64,000 bases of DNA from Yersinia entomophaga (GCF_001656035.1 NZ_CP010029.1:2119076-2183075), one strand, 5' to 3'. Positions 25,295-36,260 are shown, counted from the first letter of the stretch. Notes: generated by a model not told the origin, from the letters alone. Program-made: numbers and translations.

Positions 25295-26575
25295 ATGATC
25301 AGATTCCTCTCTCATCGTTCTCCGGTGCGGCCAGCCCTTGCCTGCTCGCTCACCTTGCTGACGCTGTGCCTGCCGTTGGCGGCTCAGGCCGTCGAGATCA
25401 CGCTGAATCAGGCTATCAGTTCGGCTGAACGTTATTCCGCCGAACTGTCCGCCAATCAACATCAGGTGAATGCGTTGGAAAATATGGCCAGTTCCGCCAC
25501 TCAACTGCCCGATCCCAAACTCAAATTCGGAATAGAAAATCTGCCGGTCGGCGGCAATAACGGTCACCGCTTTACTCGGGAAGGCATGACCATGCAGCGT
25601 ATTGGCATCATGCAAGACTATGTAAGCGGCGATAAACGCCAGCGCAAAGCCGATACCTTCAACGCGGAGGCACGCAAAACCGCGGCGGCCAGCGAAACTA
25701 TTCGCGCTCGTTTGCAGAAAGATGCGGCCCAATCGTGGCTGGATTTGGCGCTCGCCGAACAAGCCGTCAGAGATGCTCAAAAACTGGTGCTGGAAAGTGA
25801 AAAACAGATTGGCGTAAAACGGGCTGGCGTTATCGGCGGAGCCAGCCCTGCCAGTAGCGTAGTGGATTCCCGGTTGATGCTGGTTGCCATGCAGGATCGC
25901 CTAACCAACGCCGAGCGAGACGTGCGTCTGGCGCAAACGCGTTTGACCCAGCTAACCGGTTTGGAAGTGACCAAAGCCAGCGGTTCACTGCCCGCTTTCA
26001 CCCGCCTGCCTGCTGATGTTGCGGTTTTGCAGGCGGCGGTGCTCCAGCATCCCGAAGTATTACAGGCCAGCCGCGAAGCGGAAGTGGCAAAGGCTCGTTC
26101 GGCTCAGTCTGCCATTGCGGCAATTCCTGATATTGGCGTCGAGGTTTATTACGCCAAACGTTCTGAGGGCTATGACGATATGGCCGGGGTGATGGTTAGC
26201 GTGGATTTACCGCTGTTTCGCTCCCAAAGACAGGATAAAGACTATGCCGCCGACGTTTCCCGCACCATGGAAGCCAACGATCAGCTCACTTTACTGACGC
26301 GAGATCATCGGGCGCAGCTCGACACGCTATTGGCACAATATCAGGCCGCCCAGCAACGTTGGCAGCGTCAGAGTCAGGAAGTGCTGCCGCTGCAAAAAAA
26401 GCGGCTAGATCTGATCATTGCGCAGTATCAGGGCAATAAAAGCGATCTGTCCTCGGTGATGGATGCCCGTCGGGCGCTATTGGAAAGCGAGCTAAACACT
26501 CGCGATGCCGCTCGTGAACTGGCCGCCCTGTGGGTTGCTATTCGCTATTTAATCCCGCAGGAGACAACACGATGA
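25295..26575 (+). CDS. cusC: outer membrane channel of a CusCBA efflux system (TolC family)
   Basis: This outer-membrane factor forms the exit duct of the tripartite copper/silver pump. It has 426 residues, a signal peptide ending LPLAAQA, and the repeated long helical domains of the TolC family. Unlike E. coli CusC there is no lipobox Cys after the signal, and the sequence looks nearer to the CzcC type. Its stop overlaps the ATG of cusB by four bases, so they are translated together. Confidence 0.9.
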   Translation: MIRFLSHRSPVRPALACSLTLLTLCLPLAAQAVEITLNQAISSAERYSAELSANQHQVNALENMASSATQLPDPKLKFGIENLPVGGNNGHRFTREGMTMQRIGIMQDYVSGDKRQRKADTFNAEARKTAAASETIRARLQKDAAQSWLDLALAEQAVRDAQKLVLESEKQIGVKRAGVIGGASPASSVVDSRLMLVAMQDRLTNAERDVRLAQTRLTQLTGLEVTKASGSLPAFTRLPADVAVLQAAVLQHPEVLQASREAEVAKARSAQSAIAAIPDIGVEVYYAKRSEGYDDMAGVMVSVDLPLFRSQRQDKDYAADVSRTMEANDQLTLLTRDHRAQLDTLLAQYQAAQQRWQRQSQEVLPLQKKRLDLIIAQYQGNKSDLSSVMDARRALLESELNTRDAARELAALWVAIRYLIPQETTR

Positions 26576-28083
26576 AAAAGCACTTCACTTTGAGTCTGGT
26601 CGCCGTCGCTATGCTGGGCGGATTGACCGGTTACTGGTTGGGAAAACCGGCGCAACATAGCGAAATAACTTCGCCTGACACCGCAGAATCTGGCCGTAAA
26701 GTCTTATATTGGTACGATCCGATGACTCCTGGACAACGTTTTAATCAGCCAGGTAAATCTCCGTTTATGGATATGGAGCTAGTGCCCCGTTACGCCGATC
26801 AACAGGCCGATGACGGAGGCGTGATTATCAGTGCCAGACAGCAGCAAAATCTGGGCATACGCACGGAAAAGTCCCAGATGCGTAGCCTGAATTTGCGCTT
26901 AACCGCTTACGGCACGGTAGCTACCGATGAGCGCAGCGTTTCAGTTATACCGGCTCGTGCCAACGGGATCGTCGAACAGCTTTGGGTGCGAGCCAACCAG
27001 CAGCAGGTCAGCAAAAATCAGCCGTTAGCGTCTCTGTGGATACCGGAATGGAACGCCGCTCAGCAGGAATATCTGGCGATCCGCAAGTTGGGAGATAACC
27101 CGCTAACCTCCGCCGCTCGCCAGCGTTTGCAGCTGCAATTTATGCCTGATGAAATTATTCGTCAGGTAGAAAAAAGCGGTCAGCCGCAAACCCGCTATAC
27201 CTTACGCGCTCCCTCCGCAGGTTACGTTAACAAGCTGGATATTCGCGCTGGGGCGCAGGTTAGCGCCACGCAATCTCTATTTGAACTGGCCAGTCTGGAT
27301 CCGGTTTGGGTCGTCATTGATTACCCACAGGCTCAGGCGAGCCAGTTGCAGCTCGGTAGCGCTATTCAGGCGACCTCTGCCAGTTGGCCAGGAGAAATTT
27401 TCCATGGGAAAGTCAGTGAACTGCTGCCTAACATGGATTTAACTACTCGCACACTGAAAGCCCGTATCGTGCTGGATAACCCGCAGCAAAAATTAAAACC
27501 GGGCATGTACCTGAATCTGCAAGCAACCTCGCGGGAAGCGCTGCCACCGGTGTTGGCAATCCCGCAGGAAGCGCTGTTACTGACTGGCAGTCGCAGTCGG
27601 GTGCTGGTCAGTGAAGGAGACGGTCACTTTAAACCCGTCAACGTCACCGCCGGTCACTCTCAGGACGGGTGGGTAGAAATTAAACAGGGACTGAGTCTCG
27701 GCGAGCAAGTGGTTACCTCCGGTCAGTTCCTGATCGACTCCGAAGCCAGCTTGCAAAGCGTACTTCCGCAAATGGAGGAGCCTAAATCCATCGATGGTAG
27801 CAATCCAACTAGCGCCGTCGCGCCAGATACCTATAGCGCTTCAGGCCGCGTCAATGCTATTGACGGGCAAACTATCACTTTGAGCCACGGAGCGATTCCT
27901 GCGTTGAAATGGGGGCCAATGACGATGGATTTCACTCTTCCAGAAAGCGATTTTCCTGCGAATATCCACGTCGGTGCTCAGGTGGATTTTCAATTCACGT
28001 TGGACGATAACGGCGCGCATATTCAGCACATTAACCCATCAAAATTGGCAGATAAGCAGCAAATTCATGGAGGCCACCTATGA
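26572..28083 (+). CDS. cusB: CusB membrane fusion protein with C-terminal CusF domain
   Basis: CusB links CusA to the outer-membrane channel and receives Cu(I)/Ag(I). This copy has 503 residues, about 100 more than E. coli CusB. Order: N-terminal membrane anchor, a Met-rich metal-binding segment ([10 protein letters not shown] ... [10 protein letters not shown]), the lipoyl/barrel-sandwich and hairpin domains, the beta-barrel, then from about residue 421 a full CusF-like domain with [18 protein letters not shown]. The His, Trp and two Met ligands are all kept. The ATG at 26572 overlaps the cusC stop and has GGAG before it. With the separate cusF gene the operon encodes two CusF domains. Confidence 0.93.
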   Translation: MKKHFTLSLVAVAMLGGLTGYWLGKPAQHSEITSPDTAESGRKVLYWYDPMTPGQRFNQPGKSPFMDMELVPRYADQQADDGGVIISARQQQNLGIRTEKSQMRSLNLRLTAYGTVATDERSVSVIPARANGIVEQLWVRANQQQVSKNQPLASLWIPEWNAAQQEYLAIRKLGDNPLTSAARQRLQLQFMPDEIIRQVEKSGQPQTRYTLRAPSAGYVNKLDIRAGAQVSATQSLFELASLDPVWVVIDYPQAQASQLQLGSAIQATSASWPGEIFHGKVSELLPNMDLTTRTLKARIVLDNPQQKLKPGMYLNLQATSREALPPVLAIPQEALLLTGSRSRVLVSEGDGHFKPVNVTAGHSQDGWVEIKQGLSLGEQVVTSGQFLIDSEASLQSVLPQMEEPKSIDGSNPTSAVAPDTYSASGRVNAIDGQTITLSHGAIPALKWGPMTMDFTLPESDFPANIHVGAQVDFQFTLDDNGAHIQHINPSKLADKQQIHGGHL

Positions 28084-31000
28084 TTGCCGCCGTGATTCGT
28101 TGGTCATTACGCAACCGCTTATTGGTGCTATTGGGTGCCGTCATGATGGCCGGCTGGGGAATCTGGTCGCTACAGCAAACGCCGCTGGATGCCCTGCCGG
28201 ATCTATCTGATACCCAAGTGATTATTCGCGTCAGTTATCCGGGTAAAGCGCCGCAGGTGGTGGAAGATCAGGTGACTTACCCGTTGACCACCACCATGCT
28301 ATCGGTGCCGGGCGCAGAAACCGTACGTGGTTTTTCTATGTTCGGTGATTCCTACGTGTATGTGCTGTTTGCCGAAGGCACCGATCCTTACTGGGCGCGT
28401 TCTCGCGTGCTGGAATATCTCAGCCAGGTGCAATCCAGTCTGCCCGCCGAAGCCAAGGCCGCGCTGGGGCCAGATGCCACCGGCGTTGGCTGGATCTATG
28501 AATATGCGTTGATAGATAAAACCGGTAAACACAGTCTGGCGGATTTGCGAGCGTTACAGGATTGGACACTAAAATTTGAGCTGAAAACCGTTCCCAACGT
28601 CTCCGAAGTCGCCAGCGTAGGCGGTATGGTGCGCCAATATCAGGTGGTGCTCGATCCTGAACGGATGCGCGCACTGAATCTTTCCCATCAGCAAATCGCC
28701 AGCGCCATTCAGGATAGTAATCAAGAAGGCGGCGGTTCGGTATTGGAAATTGGCTCGGCGGAATACATGGTCCGCACCTCCGGCTACCTGAAAAAGCTGG
28801 ATGATTTTAACAACATCGTGATTACCGCCCGCGACGGCATTCCAATCCTGTTATCGGATGTCGCCAGCGTGCGAATGGGCCCTGAAATACGCCGCGGCGT
28901 GGCCGAATTAAACGGTGAAGGCGAAGTGGCTGGCGGCATTATTGTGATGCGCTACGGCAAAAATGCGTTGGAAACCATCAACGGCGTCAAAGCCAAACTG
29001 CAACAAATTCAGCAAACGCTGCCCGCAGGCGTGGAAATCGTACCGGTTTACGATCGCTCTCAGTTAATCACCCACGCCATCGATAGTCTGTCTTTCAAAC
29101 TGCTGGAAGAGTTTCTGGTGGTTGCCGTGATTTGCTCGCTATTTCTCTTCCATTTCCGTTCGGCGCTGGTGGCTATTATTACCCTGCCACTGGGAATTCT
29201 CGGCGCGTTTATCGTGATGCATTATCAAGGAGTTAACGCCAACATTATGTCACTGGGAGGTATCGCTATCGCCATTGGCGCTATGGTGGATGCCGCGATC
29301 GTGATGATAGAGAACATGCACAAAGTGCTGGAACAATGGCGAAAAGATCATCCGGGGCAAAAACCCGTCGGAAAGGATTACTGGCACATTTCCGAGCGGG
29401 CGGCGATTGAAGTCGGCCCGGCGCTATTTTGCAGCTTGCTCATTATCACGCTGTCATTTATTCCGGTGTTTTCATTACAGGCGCAGGAAGGCCGAATGTT
29501 CTCGCCGCTGGCCTTTACCAAAACCTACGCCATGGCGGTTTCTGCCGGTTTAGCCATCACTTTAGTACCCGTGCTGATGGGCTATTTTATTCGCGGTAAC
29601 ATTCCCGATGAGAATGCCAACCCAATAAATCGCTGGCTAATCGCATTATATCAGCCGGTGCTTAGCGCGGTGCTGGCTCGCCCTAAAACTACTCTGACGC
29701 TAGCCGCTGTGGCTTTGGTCGCCACGTTGTACCCGCTCAGCCGTTTAGGCAACGAATTTATGCCTGCGCTGGATGAAGGCGACCTGTTGTATATGCCATC
29801 GACTTTACCGGGTATTTCAGTGCAGGAAGCCACGCGGCTGCTACAACAAACTGACCGTCTGATCAAAACTATTCCCGAGGTCGATACGGTATTTGGCAAG
29901 GCGGGACGGGCTGAAACCGCGACCGATCCTGCGCCGTTAACCATGATCGAAACCACCATTCGTTTTAAGCCCAAAGATCAATGGCGGGCAGGTATGACGA
30001 TGGACAAATTGATCGAAGAATTGGACGCCACGGTAAAAGTACCGGGGATCGCGAATTTGTGGGTGCCACCGATCCGCAATCGGCTGGATATGCTTTCCAC
30101 CGGCATTAAAAGTCCCGTTGGGATCAAGGTAAACGGTAAGAATATTCAGCAAATCGAACAGGTTGCCTTACAGATCGAGCAAGTTGTGCGGCAAGTGCCT
30201 GGTGTCACTTCAGCACTTTCTGAACGTTTAGCTGGAGGCCGCTACGTAGATATCGATATCGATCGCCAGAGAGCGGCGCGCTATGGAGTTTCGGTCAAAG
30301 AGCTGCAATCTCTGGTTGCCAGCGTGATAGGCGGACAGAATATCGGTGAAACCATTGAAGGGCGGGAACGTTTCCCGATCAATCTTCGTTATCCGCGTGA
30401 GCTGCGCGATTCGCTGCAAAAACTGCGCGACCTGCCGGTATTGACCGCTGCGGGCGGGCAAATTGCTCTGTCGGAACTGGCGGATATTCGTATTAGCGAA
30501 GGCCCACCTATGCTGAAAAGTGAGAACGCCCGCCTCTCCGATTGGATCTATGTGGATCTACGTGGACGAGACCTTAAATCTGCGGTGTTGGATATGCAAA
30601 AAGCGGTGGATCAGCAGGTTAAACTACCGGAAGGACTCTCTCTCAGTTGGTCAGGTCAATTTGAATATCTGGAACGAGCCACCGCCAAGCTGCAAATTGT
30701 TCTCCCCGTCACGCTGATGATCATTTTTGTTTTGCTGTTTGTGACCTTCGGCAAAGTCAGGGATGCCGCACTGATCATGGCGACACTACCTTTCGCTCTG
30801 ATCGGCGGTATTTGGCTGCTGTATGGATTGGGCTACAACTTCTCGGTTGCCGCTGCGGTGGGCTTTATTGCTCTGGCTGGCGTGGCCGCTGAATTTGGCG
30901 TCATTATGGTGCTGTATCTCAATCAGGCGGTGAAAAAGCATCAATTACCGGGGCAACCGCTGACCGCGGAACAAATGTGCGCCGCCATCCACGAAGGGGC

Positions 31001-31202
31001 GGTCCTGCGAGTAAGGCCAAAAGCCATGACCGTCGCCACCATTATGGCCGGATTACTGCCGATCATGTGGGGAGGCGGTGCCGGATCCGAGGTGATGCAG
31101 CGCATTGCCGCTCCGATGATCGGCGGCATGATCAGCGCGCCGTTATTATCGATGTTAGTCATTCCGGCGGTGTATTTACTGATGCATCGACGTAAAGGGT
31201 AA
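28080..31202 (+). CDS. cusA: Cu(I)/Ag(I) RND efflux pump CusA
   Basis: CusA is the proton-driven inner-membrane pump of the HME-RND family, 1040 residues with twelve membrane segments and two large periplasmic loops. The Met residues that carry Cu(I) through the periplasmic cleft in E. coli (Met623, Met672) correspond to Met622 (APLTMIETT) and Met671 ([10 protein letters not shown]). The proton-relay Asp lies in [16 protein letters not shown]. The ATG overlaps the cusB stop by four bases, with GGAGG upstream. No CusRS two-component genes are nearby, so control is probably from elsewhere. Confidence 0.96.
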   Translation: MIAAVIRWSLRNRLLVLLGAVMMAGWGIWSLQQTPLDALPDLSDTQVIIRVSYPGKAPQVVEDQVTYPLTTTMLSVPGAETVRGFSMFGDSYVYVLFAEGTDPYWARSRVLEYLSQVQSSLPAEAKAALGPDATGVGWIYEYALIDKTGKHSLADLRALQDWTLKFELKTVPNVSEVASVGGMVRQYQVVLDPERMRALNLSHQQIASAIQDSNQEGGGSVLEIGSAEYMVRTSGYLKKLDDFNNIVITARDGIPILLSDVASVRMGPEIRRGVAELNGEGEVAGGIIVMRYGKNALETINGVKAKLQQIQQTLPAGVEIVPVYDRSQLITHAIDSLSFKLLEEFLVVAVICSLFLFHFRSALVAIITLPLGILGAFIVMHYQGVNANIMSLGGIAIAIGAMVDAAIVMIENMHKVLEQWRKDHPGQKPVGKDYWHISERAAIEVGPALFCSLLIITLSFIPVFSLQAQEGRMFSPLAFTKTYAMAVSAGLAITLVPVLMGYFIRGNIPDENANPINRWLIALYQPVLSAVLARPKTTLTLAAVALVATLYPLSRLGNEFMPALDEGDLLYMPSTLPGISVQEATRLLQQTDRLIKTIPEVDTVFGKAGRAETATDPAPLTMIETTIRFKPKDQWRAGMTMDKLIEELDATVKVPGIANLWVPPIRNRLDMLSTGIKSPVGIKVNGKNIQQIEQVALQIEQVVRQVPGVTSALSERLAGGRYVDIDIDRQRAARYGVSVKELQSLVASVIGGQNIGETIEGRERFPINLRYPRELRDSLQKLRDLPVLTAAGGQIALSELADIRISEGPPMLKSENARLSDWIYVDLRGRDLKSAVLDMQKAVDQQVKLPEGLSLSWSGQFEYLERATAKLQIVLPVTLMIIFVLLFVTFGKVRDAALIMATLPFALIGGIWLLYGLGYNFSVAAAVGFIALAGVAAEFGVIMVLYLNQAVKKHQLPGQPLTAEQMCAAIHEGAVLRVRPKAMTVATIMAGLLPIMWGGGAGSEVMQRIAAPMIGGMISAPLLSMLVIPAVYLLMHRRKG

Positions 31203-31210
31203 TCTTTTTC

Positions 31211-31236
31211 GCGCGGGATAAAGGGGTATCCCGCGC
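31211..31236. terminator. strong GC stem-loop after cusA
   Basis: Ten-base perfect arms GCGCGGGATA and TATCCCGCGC with a six-base loop, 9 bp after the cusA stop. There is no T-run directly after it on the plus strand, so it may act as an RNA 3'-end stabiliser or a weak terminator. Confidence 0.5.
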
Positions 31237-31367
31237 GCGAAAGATCGCTGTTTTAACGGGTAAAGCCGACGCGGCAAAGATGGCTGTCTCCATTCAGCGT
31301 GATAGACTTAACGCCAGAAGAAATCCATAACAATCTGTATTCACTTATCTCTCCCAGAGGATTCATC

Positions 31368-32186
31368 ATGAGCCGTGAGATTAACAAAGACACCCGTTTG
31401 TGCATGTCACTGGCCGGACGGCCGGGTAACTTCGGCACCCGATTCCATAATTTCCTGTATCAAGAACTGGACCTCAACTACATCTACAAAGCGTTTACTA
31501 CCACCGATATTCAGGCGGCGGTCGGCGGTATCAGAGCCCTAGGCATTCGCGGCTGCGCAATTTCCATGCCGTTCAAAGAAGCCTGTATTCCCTTCCTGGA
31601 TGAATTAGACGCTTCCGCCACTGCTATTGAGTCTGTGAATACTATCGTGAATGACGATGGCTTCCTGCGGGCGTACAACACCGACTATATCGCTATCGCC
31701 AAGCTATTGAACCAATATCAGGTGCCAACTGAAAGCACCTTCATGCTGCGAGGCAACGGCGGAATGGCCAAAGCGGTCGTTGCCGCGCTACGCGATGCCG
31801 GTTTCAAACACGGTCATATCATTGCCCGTAATGAGACCGCCGGAAAAGCGCTAGCAGAAAACTACGGCTATCAATGGCAGGCCGACGTTGGCGATTTGAC
31901 CGCCGATATGGTAATCAACGTGACGCCTATTGGTATGGCCGGAGGCGCAGAAGCCGAGACGCTAGCCTTTGAACCGGCAACCATTGAACAGGCTAAGATT
32001 GTGTTTGACGTGGTGGCTCTGCCAGCAGAAACACCATTGATTCGCTACGCTCGAGAGCAGGGCAAGCAGGTGATTACCGGCGCAGAAGTGATTGCGATTC
32101 AGGCCGTTGAGCAGTTTGTTCTCTACACCGGAGTGCGTCCAACCGATGAACAGGTAGAACGTGCCGCTGCTCACGCACGCGGTTAA
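31368..32186 (+). CDS. shikimate 5-dehydrogenase-like protein (HI0607/SDH-L type)
   Basis: This is an AroE-family oxidoreductase, 272 residues from an ATG with AGAGGA upstream (the open frame extends to 31299 without support). N-terminal substrate domain: SMPFKEACIPFLDELD with the catalytic Lys, SVNTIVND, and the catalytic Asp in YNTDYIAI. C-terminal nucleotide domain: RGNGGMAKAVVAAL, a variant of the usual GAGGAARA loop, and NVTPIGMAGG. These features fit the SDH-L class represented by Haemophilus influenzae HI0607, which is less active on shikimate than AroE. The physiological substrate is uncertain. It may supplement chorismate supply for the DHB operon, but that is inference from location only. 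Confidence 0.88.
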   Translation: MSREINKDTRLCMSLAGRPGNFGTRFHNFLYQELDLNYIYKAFTTTDIQAAVGGIRALGIRGCAISMPFKEACIPFLDELDASATAIESVNTIVNDDGFLRAYNTDYIAIAKLLNQYQVPTESTFMLRGNGGMAKAVVAALRDAGFKHGHIIARNETAGKALAENYGYQWQADVGDLTADMVINVTPIGMAGGAEAETLAFEPATIEQAKIVFDVVALPAETPLIRYAREQGKQVITGAEVIAIQAVEQFVLYTGVRPTDEQVERAAAHARG

Positions 32187-32227
32187 TATGGATTTCTGAC
32201 CAGAACGTTTACCTGATTTCAGACATA

Positions 32228-32256
32228 AAAAAGCGCAGTATCAAACCGCGCTTTTT
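32228..32256. terminator. bidirectional terminator between the AroE-like gene and exbD
   Basis: Arms AAAAAGCGC and GCGCTTTTT with an 11-base loop give an A/T-flanked hairpin that works on both strands. It sits between the convergent genes. Confidence 0.85.
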
Positions 32257-32278
32257 ATTTGCAACCTGTCGCTTTCGC

Positions 32279-32704
32279 CTACTGGGCGTTAGCCGCTTCC
32301 ATTCCGACCAATCCCACTTTGAGATAACCGGCTTTCCGCAGCGAATCCATCACGCTCATCAATGTTTCGTAATCCACACTCTTATCCGCCTGGAAGAAGA
32401 TTGTGGTTTCCTTATTGGACTGCGTTCGCTTATCCAGCGCCACGGCCAGCGTTTCGCGGTCAACCTGCTGCTCGCCCACGAACAGTTGGTTATCGGCTTT
32501 CACCGACAGGAACACCGGTTTCTCAGGACGCGGTTGCGGCGCGGCGGAGGACGCAGGCAGATCCACTTTGATGTCTACGGTAGCCAAAGGCGCTGCCACC
32601 ATAAAGATAATCAATAGCACCAGCATGACATCAATGAAAGGCGTTACGTTGATATCGTGTAATTCGCCGCTTTCATCAGGATTTTCATTCATGTGCATTG
32701 CCAT
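32279..32704 (-). CDS. exbD: TonB energising protein ExbD
   Basis: ExbD forms, with ExbB, the proton-driven motor that energises TonB for outer-membrane siderophore uptake. It has 141 residues as in E. coli. A single membrane helix (about 20-42) holds the essential Asp25 in INVTPFIDVMLVLL, followed by a periplasmic domain. It lies just 3 bp after exbB in the same operon. Confidence 0.97.
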   Translation of the reverse strand: MAMHMNENPDESGELHDINVTPFIDVMLVLLIIFMVAAPLATVDIKVDLPASSAAPQPRPEKPVFLSVKADNQLFVGEQQVDRETLAVALDKRTQSNKETTIFFQADKSVDYETLMSVMDSLRKAGYLKVGLVGMEAANAQ

Positions 32705-32707
32705 AAA

Positions 32708-33733
32708 TCACCCCGCACGCAGTTGTTGAGCATGGCTTGATGATTTATTTTCTGCGGTGCTGCTAGCCAGATCCAGATCGCGGCTCAATAACAGCAAGGC
32801 TTGCGCGGCAACATCACCCACGTGAGCGCGGTAAGTTCCGATCAGGCGAGCAAAGATGTTATAGATAACTACCGCAGGAATCGCCGCCACCAGACCTAAT
32901 GCCGTTGCCAGCAAGGCTTCGGCAATACCTGGAGCCACCACCGCCAAATTGGTGGTTTGCGAATGAGCGATGCCAATAAAGCTGTTCATGATGCCCCAAA
33001 CGGTGCCGAACAAACCGACGAACGGAGAGATAGCCCCGATAGTCGCCAGGAAGCCGGTTCCTTTGCCCATCTGACGGCTCACGGCAGCCACACGACGCTC
33101 CAGGCGGAAAGAGGCGCGCTCTTTGATACCGCCATTATCAGTGGATTCTGCCGATAGCTGACGCTCGTTTTCCGCTTCGCGCAGCAACATGCCACTGATG
33201 CTTTCCGGCGCAAAATCTTCGGCCTGCGCCAAAGCGTCGCTCAGATTAGTCGCCGAGCCGAGCACAATGTGCTCATGACGCAGGCGACGACGGGCGCGGT
33301 ACAATTCCATACCTTTAGAGAATAAAATAGTCCAGGTAACAACCGACGCCAGCACCAGACCAATCATCACGGCTTTCACCACTACGTCTGCATGCTGGTA
33401 CATACCCCAAACGGACAAATCCATCGCCAGACCTTGTGGAGCAGCAGGCGCCGCCGGAGTCACAGATTGTAGCGCAGGAGCAGGAGCGGCATCCGGCGTT
33501 GCGACAGAGGTTAACTCCGGCTGCGGCAGCGGAGTTGAAACCGCGGCGGTGTGCTGCGTTGACGCGGGCGCCACGCCAGCGGCAACTGCACTGCTATTAC
33601 CTGGGGCTGCTAATGCCGGGCCAGATAAACCTGCGATTAACAAGAGCGCCATAACGCCGCGCCCTAACTTCACTCCCCGACCCTGGTTTGCGGCGAATGA
33701 TTTATGTTCCATAACTTTGCCAGCTGTTTTCAC
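32708..33733 (-). CDS. exbB: TonB energising protein ExbB, long N-terminal form
   Basis: ExbB is the pentameric channel subunit of the TonB motor. The C-terminal 240 residues match the 244-residue E. coli protein: GFLATIGAISPFVGLFGTVW, and IAEALLATALGLVAAIPAVV. An added N-terminal part of about 100 residues holds a signal-like helix (VMALLLIAGLSGPALAA) and an Ala/Pro/Thr-rich linker. The GTG at 33733 has GGAGG six bases upstream and is my preferred start. ATG at 33757 and at 33712 are alternatives. A Fur-box-like site lies about 75 bp upstream, so exbBD is probably iron-regulated. Confidence 0.94.
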   Translation of the reverse strand: MKTAGKVMEHKSFAANQGRGVKLGRGVMALLLIAGLSGPALAAPGNSSAVAAGVAPASTQHTAAVSTPLPQPELTSVATPDAAPAPALQSVTPAAPAAPQGLAMDLSVWGMYQHADVVVKAVMIGLVLASVVTWTILFSKGMELYRARRRLRHEHIVLGSATNLSDALAQAEDFAPESISGMLLREAENERQLSAESTDNGGIKERASFRLERRVAAVSRQMGKGTGFLATIGAISPFVGLFGTVWGIMNSFIGIAHSQTTNLAVVAPGIAEALLATALGLVAAIPAVVIYNIFARLIGTYRAHVGDVAAQALLLLSRDLDLASSTAENKSSSHAQQLRAG

Positions 33734-34197
33734 GCTGCGCCTCCACCCAATATGCATATCAATTTAAGGACGAAATCAGTGGCGGATCATATCAAACAAA
33801 TGACGGATTGATAGTAATTATCATTATTATTTGAGCCAATTTTTCTATCTAAAAGATAATTAAGGCAAACTCGCCGCCCAGACCGCTGTTTTTCATCGCC
33901 AGCCTGCTTCAAACGCTGATAACACTTGGGCTAAACAAGTAACAACCATAGGGTTTTATTCACATAAAACTCACTCGCCGTCGATTTTCTTTACCAATAA
34001 ACCATTACTTTCTGTGCGTTTTGCAGCATTTTTTTGTGCGTAAACCGCCTTAAACAGCGGCTCCCCCTCTTTAAACGCCATCCGGCTAAAAGCGCACTAC
34101 ATCAAATGTTCATCATGCTAATTTAAATAAATAACCAATCAGATAATGGCTGGCAATCAATCCAGACCGACACTAACCAAGCAAGGTGAGCGCCCGT
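33734..34197. promoter_or_regulatory. exbB / metC divergent promoter region
   Basis: This 464-bp divergent intergenic stretch contains one Fur-box-like site near exbB and otherwise no gene I can support. A convincing MetJ box before metC is not seen. AAGGTGA before 34198 is the metC ribosome binding site. Confidence 0.5.
33810..33828. promoter_or_regulatory. Fur-box-like operator of exbBD
   Basis: GATAGTAATTATCATTATT matches 15 of 19 positions of the Fur consensus and lies 77 bp before the proposed exbB start. Confidence 0.75.
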
Positions 34198-35394
34198 ATG
34201 TCTTCAAAAAAATTAGAAACCACGTTGATCAGCGCAGGGCGCAGTAAAAAATTCACCCTGGGATCGGTTAATCCTGTGATTCAACGCGCATCGTCGTTGG
34301 TTTTTGACAGTGTAAAAGCCAAAAAGCACGCCACAATTAACCGTGGTAAAGGCGAACTATTTTACGGTCGCCGCGGCACATTGACTCACTTCGCCTTGCA
34401 GGAAGCCATGACAGAACTGGAAGGTGGCGCGGGCTGTGTGTTATACCCTTGCGGCGCAGCGGCGATCAGCAATGCCATTCTGGCCTTCGTATCCGCGGGC
34501 GATCATGTATTGATGACCGGATCGGCCTACGAACCAGCGCAGAGTTTTTGCGATAAAATCCTGTCGCGGATGCAGGTCAGTACCAGCTATTTCGATCCAC
34601 TGATCGGCAGCGCCGTGGGTAAGTTGGTTCAGCCTAATACCAAAGTGGTGTTTTTAGAGTCGCCCGGCTCTATCACTATGGAAATACAGGATATTCCCGC
34701 GATGGTGCGCGCCATTCGCGCCGTTTCACCAAAAGTGATTATCATGATGGATAACACCTGGGCGGCGGGCGTGTTATTCAAACCTCTTGATTTTGATATC
34801 GATATTTCCATTCAGTCCGGCACCAAATATCTGATCGGCCATTCTGACGCCATGCTGGGCATCGCCGTAGCCAACGCGCGCTGCTGGGAACAACTGCGGG
34901 AAGACTCATATCTCATGGGGCAAATGGTGGATGCCGACAGTGCCTATCTGGCTAGCCGCGGCCTGCGGACGTTAAGTGTGCGCCTGAAACAGCACGAAGC
35001 TAACGGTATAGACGTTGCCAACTGGCTGGCGCAGCGCCCTGAAGTGGCTCACGTTTATCATCCGGCGCTGCCAGACTGTCAAGGCCATGAATTTTATAAA
35101 CGAGATTTTTCTGGCTGCAACGGGCTGTTCTCTTTTGAACTCAAGCACCGCCTGAACCAGCAACAATTTGAAAACTATCTGGACAACTTTCACCACTTCA
35201 GTATGGCATTCTCTTGGGGCGGCTTTGAGTCACTGATTCTGGCTTACCAGCCGGAAGATATTAAAGCGATACGTAAATATGAAGCTATCGCGCATCAGGG
35301 CACTTTAGTTCGTGTTCATATTGGTTTGGAGAATACTCAAGATTTAATTGAGGATCTGGCCGCCGGCTTCGCTCGTATCGCCTCAGCGCAATAA
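34198..35394 (+). CDS. metC: cystathionine beta-lyase MetC
   Basis: MetC splits cystathionine into homocysteine, pyruvate and ammonia with PLP, the penultimate step of methionine synthesis. It has 398 residues. The PLP lysine is in [16 protein letters not shown]; also present are [13 protein letters not shown], the cofactor phosphate region [11 protein letters not shown] and the [11 protein letters not shown]sp. The ATG at 34198 has AAGGTGA eight bases upstream, while the frame also has a GTG at 34186. It is next to exbBD as in E. coli. Confidence 0.96.
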   Translation: MSSKKLETTLISAGRSKKFTLGSVNPVIQRASSLVFDSVKAKKHATINRGKGELFYGRRGTLTHFALQEAMTELEGGAGCVLYPCGAAAISNAILAFVSAGDHVLMTGSAYEPAQSFCDKILSRMQVSTSYFDPLIGSAVGKLVQPNTKVVFLESPGSITMEIQDIPAMVRAIRAVSPKVIIMMDNTWAAGVLFKPLDFDIDISIQSGTKYLIGHSDAMLGIAVANARCWEQLREDSYLMGQMVDADSAYLASRGLRTLSVRLKQHEANGIDVANWLAQRPEVAHVYHPALPDCQGHEFYKRDFSGCNGLFSFELKHRLNQQQFENYLDNFHHFSMAFSWGGFESLILAYQPEDIKAIRKYEAIAHQGTLVRVHIGLENTQDLIEDLAAGFARIASAQ

Positions 35395-35587
35395 GGCCTC
35401 TACCAGTGGGAACTGCGCTAATTTGTGCGGTTTTCACCGAAGTTAGTCTCTAAACCATCAACAGAATGAATATACCCCGCTAATTTTTGGTTAATGAGGA
35501 TAAGATCAATGTGGCCTGAGTCTAATACCGATACACTGTAAGGATTCACGGATTATCTTCCCCACCAATAGGCAAACAGGAAAAGAA

Positions 35588-36250
35588 ATGGATGTGTTAC
35601 GCGAAATCCTTCATGCCTTATGGCAACAGGATTTTAGTAAACTTGCCGACCCCAATGTCATTTGGGTTATCTACGGCATACTTTTTACCACTTTATTTTT
35701 AGAAAACGGCCTGCTGCCCGCTTCCTTCCTCCCCGGAGATAGCCTACTGCTGCTTGCCGGTGCCTTAATTGCCAAAGGCGTTATGGCTTTTATTCCGACG
35801 CTGATTATTCTTACCATCGCGGCCAGTTTGGGCTGCTGGCTTAGCTATGTTCAAGGTCGATGGCTCGGAGATACCAAGGTCGTCAAAAGCTGGCTACTAC
35901 AATTACCAATACATTATCGCCAGCGGGCGCACCAACTGTTTGTACGCCACGGTCTGGCAGCCCTGCTCATTGGCCGTTTTCTGGCTTTCGTTCGCACCTT
36001 ACTGCCTACACTAGCGGGTATTTCTGGCCTGAATAGTACCCGTTTCCAACTATTTAACTGGCTGAGCGGATTGCTCTGGGTCGGTGCAGTGGTGGGTTTG
36101 GGCTTCGCCCTGAGCCAAATCCCGTTAGTGAAACACTACGAAAATCAGGTTATGACCGCACTGATGATTCTGCCGGTAGCCTTGCTGCTGATTGGGTTGG
36201 TCGGCTCACTGATTGTGGTGTGGTGTAAGCGTAAAAGCGCCACCGAATAA
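35588..36250 (+). CDS. yghB: DedA-family membrane protein YghB
   Basis: YghB belongs to the DedA family of inner-membrane proteins, which act in membrane homeostasis and lipid carrier recycling and support drug resistance and cell division in E. coli. It has 220 residues (219 in E. coli). The family block [20 protein letters not shown] and the conserved Arg motif [15 protein letters not shown] are visible, with about five hydrophobic segments and a basic C-terminal tail. It follows metC as in E. coli and is convergent with yqhC. Confidence 0.94.
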   Translation: MDVLREILHALWQQDFSKLADPNVIWVIYGILFTTLFLENGLLPASFLPGDSLLLLAGALIAKGVMAFIPTLIILTIAASLGCWLSYVQGRWLGDTKVVKSWLLQLPIHYRQRAHQLFVRHGLAALLIGRFLAFVRTLLPTLAGISGLNSTRFQLFNWLSGLLWVGAVVGLGFALSQIPLVKHYENQVMTALMILPVALLLIGLVGSLIVVWCKRKSATE

Positions 36251-36260
36251 CGCGTTCAGA

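Noticed and set aside
34100..34197. MetJ box before metC
   Set aside because: No tandem AGACGTCT-like octamers are found; AGACCGAC alone is not enough.
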